In this document: positions 17,518 through 26,636 of the stretch, piece by piece
Layout: each line of letters opens with the position of its first letter
Position numbering within the stretch: the stretch's first letter is position 1
Source: Bog-473 sp963736525
GTDB taxonomy: Bacteria > Actinomycetota > Acidimicrobiia > Acidimicrobiales > RAAP-2
Assembly (NCBI GenBank): GCA_963736525.1
Contig: CAVTPF010000016.1
Location: 124,001-188,000 of the forward strand
Direction: 5' to 3'
DNA length: 64,000 nt
Program-made: the position numbers and the translations under genes
Notes under the pieces: model-generated
Databases searched by the model: none
Seen by the model: the letters and a program-made list of their open reading frames with translations, nothing else
What the model was told of the DNA's origin: nothing

Positions 17518-18180
17518 CTAGCGCCCGAGCGAGCGAGTGGCCGTGCCGCCGATCTCCAGCAGCACCAGCGCCTCTTCCTCGACGCCGTGCACGGCCGGTC
17601 TCCCGTTGCCGGGCGATTGCAGCGGCACGTTCACGGTCAGGCGGACGCCCACGAGGTAGCCGGCCCGGACGACCGCCTTCTCGCCGACCTGGCCGCGCGC
17701 CGAGGACGCCACCGGCTCGCAGGACGATCCCACCGGGCGCGGCACCCGGGCGGAGTACTCGGCGAGACTCTCCGTCCTGGTGTAGGTGTCGCTGCCGGAA
17801 CCGCCGGGCGTCCATGGCGTGCCGCCGCCGACGATGGCGGTGTAGGTGCTCAGCGCGCACGTGATGGCGGCCTCGTCGAGCACCCCGAGGGGCTTCGTCT
17901 TGGAGCCCACCTGGTAGACCGTCATCCGGTCCGGCGGCGCGTAGTCGATCAGTCGTTGCAGGGCGGACGGGCCCGGGCCGGCACCGCCGGAGAGCGAGCT
18001 CACCACCTCCATGGCGAAGGACGTCGACCCGGTGGGAGATCCGAACGTCCTCCCCGATGCGTTCTGCACCGTGAGGGTGGCGCCGCTCGGGGCCGAGGTC
18101 GCGCCCACGACCGCCACGGCCGCGGTCAGAACCGCGAGCACGGCCAGCACCGCGAAGGGGATCAGGTTGCGGCGGGACAC
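17518..18180 (-). CDS. Secreted or membrane-anchored protein of unknown function
   Basis: A 220-aa protein with a basic start (SRRNLIPF) and one hydrophobic segment (AVLAVLAVLTAAVAVVGA), then an extracytoplasmic domain with two cysteines (ITCALST, GSSCEPVAS). It could be a lipid-binding or surface protein; no family is recognised. The start is the GTG at 18180. It lies convergent to the beta ACAD (12 bp apart) and downstream of the acyl-CoA ligase on the same strand, so it may be co-transcribed with the latter. Confidence 0.7.
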   Translation of the reverse strand: MSRRNLIPFAVLAVLAVLTAAVAVVGATSAPSGATLTVQNASGRTFGSPTGSTSFAMEVVSSLSGGAGPGPSALQRLIDYAPPDRMTVYQVGSKTKPLGVLDEAAITCALSTYTAIVGGGTPWTPGGSGSDTYTRTESLAEYSARVPRPVGSSCEPVASSARGQVGEKAVVRAGYLVGVRLTVNVPLQSPGNGRPAVHGVEEEALVLLEIGGTATRSLGR

Positions 18181-18239
18181 GCGTCCGACCCTACTGCGGC
18201 CCCTGCCGGCCTCCCGGCCCCGCCCCGTGGCCGCCCGTC

Positions 18240-19754
18240 TCAGGGTGAGGCAGCGCGGCGCCGGAGCTCGGCTCGGTCCGCCTTGCCGGAGCCCAGCAGC
18301 GGCAGGTGCTCCAGCCGTTCGACCCGCTCGGGCGTCTTGAACGTCGCCATGCCCCGGCTGGCGAACCAGCGGCGGCACTCTTCCAATCCGAACGGCGCGC
18401 TCGCTTCGACGAAGGCCGCCACCCGTTCGCCCATGAGCGGGTCGGGATACCCGACGGCCACCGCGTGGCGGACGTCGGGGTGCGCCTCCAGCGCCGCCTC
18501 GACCTCCGACGCGGAGATGTTCTCGCCACCACGGATGATGACGTCTTTGAGCCGCCCGACGATGCGCAACCAACCGGCGTCGTCCACGGTGGCCAGGTCT
18601 CCCGTGCGGAACCATCCGCCGCGGGCGATCACCGCGGTGGTCTGGCCAGCGTCGGCGTAGCCGGCGAACATCTCGGGTCCGCGCACCCAGAGCTCCCCGG
18701 GTGCGCCGACGGGCTGTCGCGCGCCGGATTCGGGGTCGGACACCCGCAACTCCACCTCGCCCACGGCGCGCCCGTCGGTGTCGCGGGCTCGCTCGGCGGG
18801 GTCGTCGTCGGTGCTGGTGGTCACCGTGGGCGCCTCGGTGGACCCGTACGTCCGCTTGACCCGGCACCCGAAGGTGCGCGCCGTGTCCTCGACGAAGGCG
18901 GGAGTGACCGAGGCACCGCCGCTCGACACCAGCCGCACCGACGAGACGTCGGCGCTCGCTCCCTCGGACAGGGCGCGTGCCATCGCGATGAAGAACGTCG
19001 GCGGACCCGCCATGAACGAGATCCCCTCGGCTGTCACCAGCGCGAGCGCGCGTTCGGGATCGAAGCGGCGGACGAGGACCGAGCGCAGGCCGGCGGCGCC
19101 GGGCACCAGTACCCCGTTGAGCAATCCGGAGATGTGGGCCATCGGGGCCGGCATGAGCACGGCGTCGGCCGGCCCGAGGCCGTGCACGCGCGCCATCAAG
19201 CTGGCCTTCCAGCTCAACGCGCGGTGCGTGTGGAGCACGGCCTTGGGGATCCCGGTGGATCCCGACGTGAAGAGGACGAGCGCCACGTCGGAGGGACGGC
19301 TCGGGGAGGTGCCGGCGCTGACGGGCGTTCCTCCGAGGGCCTCGGCCAGGGCGACGGGGTCGGAGATCGCATCGGGCGCCAGCTCCACCACCAGGACCGG
19401 GTCGATCTGACCGAGGGCCGCCTCGACGTCGGCCGCACCGAACGAGTGGAGGACCGGCGCCGCCACGGCCCCGATCCGCCAACAGGCTCGGGTGAGCACC
19501 GCCGCGGCGAGGCTGTTCGGTACCTGCCAGGCCACGGCGTCGCCCCGCCTGACGCCTCGCTCTCGGAGCCCACCGGCCACGGAGGCGACCAGAGCGTCCA
19601 TCTGCGCCGCCGTGAGCCTGGTGTCGCCGTCGACCACCTCACCTCCGTGGGCGGCGATGAGCCGATCGAGCGTCGGCACGTCCCAGGGCCCCCCGGGACG
19701 CCGGTAGACGCGGGACTGGCGCGGCACCCAGGTGGGTCGGAGACGGGCCGTCAC
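18240..19754 (-). CDS. Acyl-CoA synthetase (FadD/cyclohexanecarboxylate-CoA-ligase style)
   Basis: A 504-aa AMP-forming ligase with the P-loop LFTSGSTGIPKAVLHTHRAL at about residues 168-187, the A5 motif RTYGSTEAPTVT, A7 GWFRTGDLATVDDAGWLRI, GRLKDVIIRGGENISA, and the C-terminal lysine in LLGSGKADRAELR. The GTG start at 19754 is 8 bp from a possible -10 box (TATGGT, complement of 19763-19768), which suggests a leaderless message. It diverges from the ACAD at 19820, with an operator copy between them, so both should be induced together. Confidence 0.93.
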   Translation of the reverse strand: MTARLRPTWVPRQSRVYRRPGGPWDVPTLDRLIAAHGGEVVDGDTRLTAAQMDALVASVAGGLRERGVRRGDAVAWQVPNSLAAAVLTRACWRIGAVAAPVLHSFGAADVEAALGQIDPVLVVELAPDAISDPVALAEALGGTPVSAGTSPSRPSDVALVLFTSGSTGIPKAVLHTHRALSWKASLMARVHGLGPADAVLMPAPMAHISGLLNGVLVPGAAGLRSVLVRRFDPERALALVTAEGISFMAGPPTFFIAMARALSEGASADVSSVRLVSSGGASVTPAFVEDTARTFGCRVKRTYGSTEAPTVTTSTDDDPAERARDTDGRAVGEVELRVSDPESGARQPVGAPGELWVRGPEMFAGYADAGQTTAVIARGGWFRTGDLATVDDAGWLRIVGRLKDVIIRGGENISASEVEAALEAHPDVRHAVAVGYPDPLMGERVAAFVEASAPFGLEECRRWFASRGMATFKTPERVERLEHLPLLGSGKADRAELRRRAASP

Positions 19755-19785
19755 GGCAGGGCACCATACCCGGACGCCGCTAACG

Positions 19786-19799
19786 TGACGCCGATGTCA
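19786..19799. promoter_or_regulatory. TGAC-N6-GTCA operator between FadD-like and ACAD genes
   Basis: TGACGCCGATGTCA lies in the 65-bp gap between the divergent ligase and ACAD genes, 31 bp upstream of the ligase start and 20 bp upstream of the ACAD start. The outer four bases on each side are symmetrical. Confidence 0.68.
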
Positions 19800-19819
19800 G
19801 GGTCGTGCACGGGGTCGCC

Positions 19820-20962
19820 ATGGACCTCTCGCTGAGGAAAGAGGACGAGGAGTTCGCCTCCTCGTTCCGCGCCTGGCTCGCCGCTCACCCGCACCGGCCG
19901 CCCGCGTTCGTCGATCTGGCGGACGAGGTGGCCTGGGGGCGGGAGTGGCAGGCCACCCTGGCGGCGGACCGCTGGGTCGGTGTGCACTGGCCCACCGCCT
20001 ACGGCGGGCGGAGCGCCACGCCGGTGCAGGTCGCGCTGTACCAGAGCGAGTACGCCCGCTCGCAGGCCCCGCAGCCGGTGAACCGCGTCGGCATCAACCT
20101 GGTCGGCCCGACTCTGCTGGCCCACGGCACCGAGGACCAGCGCCTGCGCTACCTGCCGCCGATCCTGGCGGCGGAGGAGATCTGGTGCCAGCTCTTCAGC
20201 GAGCCCGACGCCGGGAGCGACCTCGCGTCCCTGTCCACCCGGGCGACCCCGGTCGACGGGGGGTACGAGCTCACGGGACGCAAGGTGTGGACCTCCTACG
20301 CCCAATTCGCGTCCTGGGGCCTGTGCCTGGCGCGCACCGAGGCGGACTCGGCGCGACCGCAGCAGGGCATAACGGCGCTGATCGTCGACATGTCCGACCC
20401 GGGGGTCGAGGTGCGGCCGCTGGTGCAGATGACGGGCGACGCAGAGTTCAACGAGGTCTTCCTCACCGACGTGTTCGTGCCGGCGGAGCAGGTGGTGGGC
20501 GTCGAGGGCCAGGGCTGGACGGTGGCCGGATCCACCCTCGCGCACGAGCGGGGGACGAACTTCCCCTTCAAGGAGCAGGTCGTCCACGAGACCTACCTGG
20601 CCCGGCTGTACGAGGAGGCCCAGTCGAACGGATCGCTCGGCGACCCCCTCGTCGCCGACGCGCTCGCGCGGGCCTACATCGAGCTTGGCGTGCTCCGCCT
20701 CCACAACCTGCGCACCCTGACCCGGCTCGGGCGCGGCGAGGAGCCCGGTCCCGAATCGAGCTGCGTCAAGCTGGCGTGGACGTCCATGACCCAGGACCTC
20801 TCCGAGGCCGCGCTGCTCGTCACCGGTCGCGACTCGTCGTCGGCCACGGCGGGCCCGTGGGCGCGTCAGTGGCTGTGGAGCAAGGCGGCGGGCATCGCCG
20901 GCGGGACCTCGCAGGTGCAGCGCGACATCATCGCGGGCCGCATCCTGGGCCTGCCCCGCTGA
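19820..20962 (+). CDS. Acyl-CoA dehydrogenase, alpha-type
   Basis: A 380-aa ACAD with WCQLFSEPDAGSDLASLSTR, TGRKVWTSYAQFASWGLCLA, and GIAGGTSQVQRDIIAGRILG. It is a close paralogue of the ACAD at 15093, sharing stretches such as GINLVGPTLLAHGT. No beta-type partner lies next to it, so it may pair with the product of 16342 or act alone. The ATG at 19820 is chosen; a GTG at 19805 is in frame but leaves little room for a promoter. Confidence 0.92.
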   Translation: MDLSLRKEDEEFASSFRAWLAAHPHRPPAFVDLADEVAWGREWQATLAADRWVGVHWPTAYGGRSATPVQVALYQSEYARSQAPQPVNRVGINLVGPTLLAHGTEDQRLRYLPPILAAEEIWCQLFSEPDAGSDLASLSTRATPVDGGYELTGRKVWTSYAQFASWGLCLARTEADSARPQQGITALIVDMSDPGVEVRPLVQMTGDAEFNEVFLTDVFVPAEQVVGVEGQGWTVAGSTLAHERGTNFPFKEQVVHETYLARLYEEAQSNGSLGDPLVADALARAYIELGVLRLHNLRTLTRLGRGEEPGPESSCVKLAWTSMTQDLSEAALLVTGRDSSSATAGPWARQWLWSKAAGIAGGTSQVQRDIIAGRILGLPR

Positions 20963-21060
20963 CCCCGGACCGCGGTCACGAGGATGGCCACCGCGTCTCC
21001 CGTGGCACACCAGGCGAGGCAAAACCGCAGTTCAGGAGGGGCTGCGGCGTAATCTGGTGC

Positions 21061-22164
21061 ATGCGCGGAAAGGACCTGTTGGCCCGACGGGCCGCCAGCA
21101 ACCTTGCTGCGGTCACGATGGACCTCGCCGCCGCCACGGCCGACGGGGACGCGGAGCGGGTCGCCCTGCTCCAGACGCTGGCCTCGTGCGGCGCGGACAT
21201 CCTGATCTACCGGCCGCAGCTCCAGCACTACGCGCTGCTCTTCGGCGACCTCGAGAGCGCGGCGCACGTGGCCGTCATGGTCCCCGGAGTGGGCGACGGC
21301 ACCAACCTGTGCGACGACTGGATCCCGGACGCCCACAGCCTCTACGAGGCGTCGTCGTCCACCGCCGTCGTGATGTGGAAGGGATACGACAATCCCGTGG
21401 ACGTCCTCGCCGCCGCGGCCGGGGCCATCGAGTGCGACGAGGAACTGATGACGGCCGCGGCCGATCTCACCGCCTTCGTGGCGTCGCTGGACCTCGACCC
21501 GGAGCAGTCTCTGACCCTCGTCGCCCACAGCTACGGGTCGATCGTGACGGGTGCCGCGCTGGCCGATTTCGATCTCCACTGCACCGATGTCGTGGTGGCG
21601 GGGAGCCCGGGCATGACCGTCGACGACCTGCGCGAGCTGCATCTCCAGCAGTCGCACTTCTTCTCGGAGCAGGCGCCGGGTGATGCGATCGCCGAGTTGG
21701 GGATCTTCGGGGCATCACCGACCTCTCCCACCTTCGGCGGCACCCGGATGAGCACCAACGCGCCGGACCATCCGCAGGTGCAGGACCATTCCGCCTACTT
21801 CGACCCCGGGACCGAGGCGCTCGAGAACATCGCCGACGTGGTCACCGGCGAGTACGAGGACGTGGTGCCGCAGCGCGCCGCCTTCCCGGAGATCGCCGGC
21901 GGCCTGGTGGCCTGGGCCCTCCGGATGCCGACGGTGCCGCTCAGGATGGTCGGGCGGCACTACCGGGGCCCCGGGTTCCGGCTGCTCGTGAACTGGTGCC
22001 GCCTGGTCGACGTCACGGCGAGCGAGACGGGCAACCTGGTCAGCGAAGCGCTCGACGAGACCGAACGGGTCCTCCTGTGGATGGCCCACCATGTGGGCGC
22101 CCTCCCGAACCCGAACCCGAACCCGGACCGGGGCACCGTCGGCGGCGACGACGCCGTACCGTGA
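21061..22164 (+). CDS. DUF1023-type alpha/beta hydrolase
   Basis: A 367-aa protein of the actinobacterial alpha/beta-hydrolase family (DUF1023). The nucleophile elbow is VAHSYGSIVTG at about residues 163-173, preceded by a strand and VMVPGVGDGTN, the usual oxyanion region. A later aspartate and histidine (for example HPQVQDHSAYF) could complete the triad. It probably hydrolyses an ester or lipid. No signal peptide is seen. It is not tightly coupled to its neighbours; the preceding gap is 98 bp. Confidence 0.8.
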   Translation: MRGKDLLARRAASNLAAVTMDLAAATADGDAERVALLQTLASCGADILIYRPQLQHYALLFGDLESAAHVAVMVPGVGDGTNLCDDWIPDAHSLYEASSSTAVVMWKGYDNPVDVLAAAAGAIECDEELMTAAADLTAFVASLDLDPEQSLTLVAHSYGSIVTGAALADFDLHCTDVVVAGSPGMTVDDLRELHLQQSHFFSEQAPGDAIAELGIFGASPTSPTFGGTRMSTNAPDHPQVQDHSAYFDPGTEALENIADVVTGEYEDVVPQRAAFPEIAGGLVAWALRMPTVPLRMVGRHYRGPGFRLLVNWCRLVDVTASETGNLVSEALDETERVLLWMAHHVGALPNPNPNPDRGTVGGDDAVP

Positions 22165-22223
22165 ACAGGTGGACGCCGTGGTCTCGGACCCGGCCCGGAC
22201 CGTCCCCCGATGAACGGCTGCGC

Positions 22224-24314
22224 CTACAGGATCAGACCGGCCCGGCCGATGGTGATGTCGTAGTTGCCGTGCTCGTCGAGCACGGCAACGTCGGAGCCCG
22301 CCAGCACCACCACCGTGAAGGGCTCCTCGATGAGCGCCGGCCCCTCAATGAGTGCACCGGCGCCGAGGGACGCGCCGTCGTAGACCGGGATCTCGGTGAA
22401 CCCCTCGCCGAGGTGCACGCGGCGGATACCCGTGCGGACGTCGGCCGCGTGGGTGACGTCGCCCATTCGGGCCAGCACCGGCGGCTTGGGCGTGGCGCCC
22501 CGGTGCACGAGCCGGATGCCGCGCACGAGGGGTTGCTGGGTCGGGAAGGCGAAGCCCCGCGCCGCCTCGTGCTGGCGGTGGAAGCGGTCGGCCAGGTCGA
22601 GCAGATGTTCCTCGGACAGGGATTCCCCCTCGGGCAGGGGCACCGACATGTCGAAGTTCTGCCCGTGGTAGCACATCTGCGCGAACAGTTCGGCGTGCAG
22701 GGCGCCCTCACCGAGGCGCGCCGGGGCGAGCTCGGCCTCCGCCTCGCGGCGCAGCTCGGCCGCCAGCTCGCGCACCCGCGCCAGGTCGACGTCGGCCAGC
22801 TTGACGACGTAGGCGCGCATCAGGTCCACGACGTAGTCGGACACGAGGAGGCCCAGGGCCGAGAAGGCCGGTGAGACCTTGGGCACCAGCACCCGGCTGA
22901 TGCCGAGCTCCCGCGCCTGCGCCCAGGCGTGGACGGGGCCGCCGCCGCCGTAGGCGACGAGCGACAACGTGCGGGGGTCGGCGCCGTGCTGCGACAGCAC
23001 CTTGCGCACCGCGTTGGCCATGTTGGCGTTGACGATGCGCTGAATCGCCCAGGCGGCCTCGTCGACGCCGAGGCCGAGCGGCTCGGCCACGTCGCGGGCG
23101 ATGGCGGCGCGTCCCCCTTCGACGTCGAGCTCCATGCGACCCCCGGCGAAGCCCTTCACGGGGAGGTACCCGAGGACGGCGTCGCTGTCGGTGACGGTGG
23201 CCCGTACCCCGCCCCGGCCGTAGCAGACGGGTCCGGGGACCGAGCCGGCCGACTCCGGGCCCACCAACAGGGCGCCCTGGCGCACCCGCGCGATGGAGCC
23301 GCCCCCGGCGCCCACGCTGTGGATGTCGACCATCGGCAGGTTGACGTAGTAGCGGTGCCGCCAATTCCAGTCGGTGGCCACGGCGGCCTGGCCGTGCCGC
23401 ACCAGGCACACGTCGTAGGAGGTGCCGCCCATGTCCGCGGCCACCAGGTCGCGCACGCCGCTGCGCCCGGCGGCCAGGGCCGCGGCCATCACGCCGCCGG
23501 TGGGCCCCGAGCCGAGCAGCGCGACGGCACGTCGCTGCACCGACTGGGGCGGCATGACACCCCCGCTCGACTGCATGAGCACGATCTGGCCCTCGAAGCC
23601 GGCGACCCGGAGCTTCTCCACGAGCCGGTCCACGTAGGCGCTGATCTTCGGCGCCACGTATGCGTTGACGAGCGTCGTCGAGGTGCGCTCGAACTCGGGG
23701 GCGCGCGGCAGCACCTCGTGGGAGAGCGAGATGTGGCCGACGTCGGGGAACTCCTCGAGGATGAGCTCGCGGGCCCGGCGCTCGTGTCCCGGGTTGACGA
23801 AGCTGAACAGGAAGCACACGGCGATCGATTCGACGCCCAGCTTCTGCAGGCGGCGGACGCCCCGCCGGACGGCCTCCTCGTCGAGGTCGAGCACGACGTT
23901 GCCCTCGAAGTCGCAACGCTCGGGGATGGGGATACGGGCTCGCCGGCGGGCGATCGGCTCGGGCGGCGGCGCCGTCGGGTCCCAGATGTTCTCCTTGTGG
24001 TCCCGCCGCAGCTCTATCTCGTCACGGTGGCCCTCGGTGGCCAGCAGGCCGGTGGGCGCCCCGCTCATCTCTATCATCGTGTTGTCGGCCGTCGTGGTGC
24101 CGTGCACGAATGCCTCCAGGGCGGCGCAGAACACCCTCATGTCGACCCCGAAGGTGCCGGCGAGCTGCTCGATGCCGGTCAGCACCCCGGCCGACTGGTC
24201 CGCGGGGGTCGTCGGCGTCTTGTCCAGGACGACCTGTCCGTCCGGTGTGATGCAGATGAGGTCGGTGAACGTGCCGCCCACGTCGACGCCCACCCGGTAG
24301 CCACCCTGCGCCAT
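22224..24314 (-). CDS. Hydantoinase/oxoprolinase A-family protein (HyuA-like), orphan
   Basis: A 696-aa HyuA-type ATPase-fold enzyme. It has the N-terminal phosphate motif YRVGVDVGGTFTDLICI, FVHGTTTADNTMIE, a central AADMGGTSYDVCLV, and VDIHSVGAGGGSIARV. HyuA proteins open cyclic amides (hydantoins, 5-oxoproline) or act with ATP in acetone or acetophenone carboxylases, normally with a HyuB partner. No HyuB gene lies nearby. The start is the ATG at 24314. It diverges from the GMC oxidoreductase operon and shares the operator at 24367, so it belongs to the same induced set. Confidence 0.93.
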   Translation of the reverse strand: MAQGGYRVGVDVGGTFTDLICITPDGQVVLDKTPTTPADQSAGVLTGIEQLAGTFGVDMRVFCAALEAFVHGTTTADNTMIEMSGAPTGLLATEGHRDEIELRRDHKENIWDPTAPPPEPIARRRARIPIPERCDFEGNVVLDLDEEAVRRGVRRLQKLGVESIAVCFLFSFVNPGHERRARELILEEFPDVGHISLSHEVLPRAPEFERTSTTLVNAYVAPKISAYVDRLVEKLRVAGFEGQIVLMQSSGGVMPPQSVQRRAVALLGSGPTGGVMAAALAAGRSGVRDLVAADMGGTSYDVCLVRHGQAAVATDWNWRHRYYVNLPMVDIHSVGAGGGSIARVRQGALLVGPESAGSVPGPVCYGRGGVRATVTDSDAVLGYLPVKGFAGGRMELDVEGGRAAIARDVAEPLGLGVDEAAWAIQRIVNANMANAVRKVLSQHGADPRTLSLVAYGGGGPVHAWAQARELGISRVLVPKVSPAFSALGLLVSDYVVDLMRAYVVKLADVDLARVRELAAELRREAEAELAPARLGEGALHAELFAQMCYHGQNFDMSVPLPEGESLSEEHLLDLADRFHRQHEAARGFAFPTQQPLVRGIRLVHRGATPKPPVLARMGDVTHAADVRTGIRRVHLGEGFTEIPVYDGASLGAGALIEGPALIEEPFTVVVLAGSDVAVLDEHGNYDITIGRAGLIL

Positions 24315-24366
24315 GCCGTCCTCCCCGGCCGCCCCCCGGCGGGGCGGGTGAGGCCGGATCCTAACC

Positions 24367-24380
24367 TGACAGCGGCGTCA
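24367..24380. promoter_or_regulatory. TGAC-N6-GTCA operator between hyuA-like gene and GMC operon
   Basis: TGACAGCGGCGTCA lies between divergent genes. Its centre is 29.5 bp upstream of the -10 box at 24403, the same distance as in the P450 promoter. Confidence 0.68.
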
Positions 24381-24402
24381 GCAATTGGGTACGCGGCCAC
24401 GC

Positions 24403-24408
24403 TACGTT
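24403..24408 (+). promoter_or_regulatory. Candidate -10 box of the GMC operon (leaderless transcript)
   Basis: TACGTT ends 6 bp before the GTG at 24415, so the first transcribed base would be the start codon or very near it. No Shine-Dalgarno sequence is visible. Confidence 0.4.
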
Positions 24409-24414
24409 TGCCCG

Positions 24415-24978
24415 GTGCCCGTCTGGCTGAGCGAACAGGAGTACGCCACCCTGCGCGCCGCCTGCTCGCAGATGATGCCCTCCGACCAGGGCGCGCCCGG
24501 AGCCGAGGAGGCGGGCGTGGCCGACTACATCGACGGCTTCCTCGGGGCGTTCACCTTCGACCCGCCCCGCATCTGGGCCGGGGGCCCCACGTCGGGGCGC
24601 ATGGGCGGTGCGGCCGGTTTCGCCACCTTCCACCCGCTGTCCCGGCTGGACGAGCTGGCCTGGCGCACGCGGCTCGAGGGGTCCCAGGGGCTGCCCGAAC
24701 GCGAGTTCAACGGCCCGGTGGTGGGGCTCCAACAGCGCTACCGGGCGGGCCTGGCCGCGCTGGGCGAGGACTTCGCCGACGTCGACTCCAAGGAGCAGCG
24801 GCGTCGCCTGCGGGCCGACGAGGACTTCTTCGAGGTGTTGTGGGAGCACTGCTGCGAGGGCATGTACGGCGCGCCCGAGTACGGCGGCAACCGCGACTGC
24901 GTCGGGTGGACCTACATCGGGTACGAGGGCGACGTGCAGCCCCGGGGCTACAGCGACACCGAGGTGTCCGAGCCGTGA
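24415..24978 (+). CDS. Gluconate 2-dehydrogenase subunit 3-family small subunit
   Basis: A 187-aa protein that fits the gluconate dehydrogenase gamma-subunit family: N-terminal LSEQEYATLRAACSQMMPSD, a middle YIDGFLGAF, and a C-terminal MYGAPEYGGNRDCVGWTYIG. In that family the small subunit assists a flavoprotein GMC dehydrogenase. There is no Tat or Sec signal, unlike many relatives, so the complex appears cytoplasmic. The GTG start at 24415 follows the -10 box directly. Its stop overlaps the GTG of the GMC gene by 4 bp, so the two proteins are made together. Confidence 0.85.
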   Translation: MPVWLSEQEYATLRAACSQMMPSDQGAPGAEEAGVADYIDGFLGAFTFDPPRIWAGGPTSGRMGGAAGFATFHPLSRLDELAWRTRLEGSQGLPEREFNGPVVGLQQRYRAGLAALGEDFADVDSKEQRRRLRADEDFFEVLWEHCCEGMYGAPEYGGNRDCVGWTYIGYEGDVQPRGYSDTEVSEP

Positions 24979-26636
24979 CGGCCGACGCCGTGATCATCGG
25001 ATCGGGCCCGGGCGGCGCCACCGCGGCGGAGGTGCTCACCCGGGCCGGCTGGTCCGTGGTGATCATGGAGAAGGGCCGCAACCACCTTCTCGATCCCGAC
25101 GACCCGACCCGGCCGGCGGACGACTACTCCAATGACGAGATCAAGTTCATCTCGCGCTGGTTCCTCGGCCCGGACCCGTTGATTGAGCCGCGGGCCTTCC
25201 GGCGCTCCGCCGACGAGGGGGAGCACACGCACGTGGGCGAGGTGAACTCCATCCCCATGACGGTCGGTGGCGGCGGGACGCACGCCGACGGCAAGGTGCC
25301 GCGCTTCCGGGAGGAGGACTTCCGGCTCTTCTCCACCTACGGGCCGCAGGAGAATGCCGCGGTCGACGACTGGCCGGTCGACTACGACGAGCTCGAGCCC
25401 TACTACGCGGAGGTGGAACGGGCCATCGGCGTGGCCGGGCGGGAGGGCGCCAACCCCTTCGCCGCCTGGCGATCGGGCCCCTACCCGATGCCCCCTGGCG
25501 CCCCGATGTACGGCGCGCTGCTGTCGTCGGCCGCGGCCGAGAAGGTCGGGCTCCACCCCTACGAGGCGCCGACGGCGGCGAACAGCATCGCCTACGACGG
25601 GCGCCCGGCCTGCAACAACTGCGGCTTCTGCGCGTTCTTCGGCTGTCCGATTCACGCCAAGGGCGACCCGGTGGCGCTGCTGACCAAGGCGATGGCGACC
25701 GGCCGGGCCGAGCTCATGGCCGAGACCTACGTGAGCCGCATCATCACGCAGGGGCGCCGGGCTACCGGTGTCGAATACGTCGGGCCCGACGGTGCCACGC
25801 ACGCGATGGACGCCAACCTCGTGATCGTCGCCGGCGGCGCCATCGAGACGCCGCGGCTCCTCCTCCTCTCGGGCCTCGAACACCCCGCCCTCGGGCGTCA
25901 CCTGATGGTGCACTTCCAGACGATCGTCGTCGGGCACTTCCCGACCATGCGGCTGCACCCCCACAAGGGCCGGGCGGTCACCCACGTGCACGACGACGCC
26001 ATGGTGCAGGACGAGCGCTCGCGTCAGGCGGCGCTCGGGGCCGGTTTGCCCTGGTTCCGGGGCGGCCTGGTCGAGCACAGCGGCGGCGGCCTGCCCATCA
26101 TGGAGGCGCGCCATTCGCCGTGGGGCCGCAACCATGCGCAGGCCATGCGCGACTCGAACCTGCGCGAGCGCATGTGGGCGTTCATCATGCAGGGAGAGGA
26201 CCTGCCCTACGCCACCAACGCGGTGGACCTGAGCCCGTCGGTGCGCGACGCACGGGGGTTCCCCGTGGCCCGCGTCACCTACCAGCCGGGCCGGCACGAG
26301 CTGGCGGCCTCCAAGTACCACGGGAAGGTCCTGCAGTCCGTGCTCGAGGAGATGGGCGCGGAGTGGGTCATCCACACCTCGTCGCCCGGGGTCTCGTATC
26401 ACGGCGTCGGGGCCACGCCCGTTCCCGAGAGCCGGCACGTCATCGGGACGGCACGTATGGGCGACAACCCCGACACCTCGGTGGTCGACCGCTGGGGGAG
26501 GGTGCACTCGCTCGACAACGTCGTGGTCGCGGACTCGTCCGTGTTCGTGACGGCGAGCGGCTACGGGCCGACGCTCACGCTGGTCGCCCTGGCGGCGCGG
26601 GCCGCCCACCACCTGGCGGGGACGCAGCCCGGCTAG
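24975..26636 (+). CDS. GMC-family flavin oxidoreductase
   Basis: A 553-aa FAD enzyme. The dinucleotide fold AVIIGSGPGGATAAEVLTRA is at the N-terminus, the second FAD motif SIPMTVGGGGTHADGK at about residues 91-106, a cysteine-rich patch CNNCGFCAFFGCPIHAKGDP at about 214-233, and the C-terminal HVIGTARMGDNPDTSVVDRW and SGYGPTLTLVALAARAA. The family oxidises alcohols or sugars, and the cysteines resemble those of gluconate-dehydrogenase-type flavoprotein subunits. It is coupled to the small subunit upstream. No cytochrome c gene is adjacent, so the electron acceptor is unknown. Its TAG stop overlaps the stop of the convergent gene. Confidence 0.93.
   Translation: MTADAVIIGSGPGGATAAEVLTRAGWSVVIMEKGRNHLLDPDDPTRPADDYSNDEIKFISRWFLGPDPLIEPRAFRRSADEGEHTHVGEVNSIPMTVGGGGTHADGKVPRFREEDFRLFSTYGPQENAAVDDWPVDYDELEPYYAEVERAIGVAGREGANPFAAWRSGPYPMPPGAPMYGALLSSAAAEKVGLHPYEAPTAANSIAYDGRPACNNCGFCAFFGCPIHAKGDPVALLTKAMATGRAELMAETYVSRIITQGRRATGVEYVGPDGATHAMDANLVIVAGGAIETPRLLLLSGLEHPALGRHLMVHFQTIVVGHFPTMRLHPHKGRAVTHVHDDAMVQDERSRQAALGAGLPWFRGGLVEHSGGGLPIMEARHSPWGRNHAQAMRDSNLRERMWAFIMQGEDLPYATNAVDLSPSVRDARGFPVARVTYQPGRHELAASKYHGKVLQSVLEEMGAEWVIHTSSPGVSYHGVGATPVPESRHVIGTARMGDNPDTSVVDRWGRVHSLDNVVVADSSVFVTASGYGPTLTLVALAARAAHHLAGTQPG

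Noticed and set aside
20960..20980. A seventh TGAC...GTCA site after the ACAD at 19820
   Set aside because: The half sites TGAC and GTCA are present but are 11 bases apart rather than 6, and there is no symmetrical interior.
22090..22130. NPNPNPNP repeat at the end of the DUF1023 protein as a functional repeat
   Set aside because: It is only a short run of asparagine-proline codons at a C-terminus and most likely a slippage tail.
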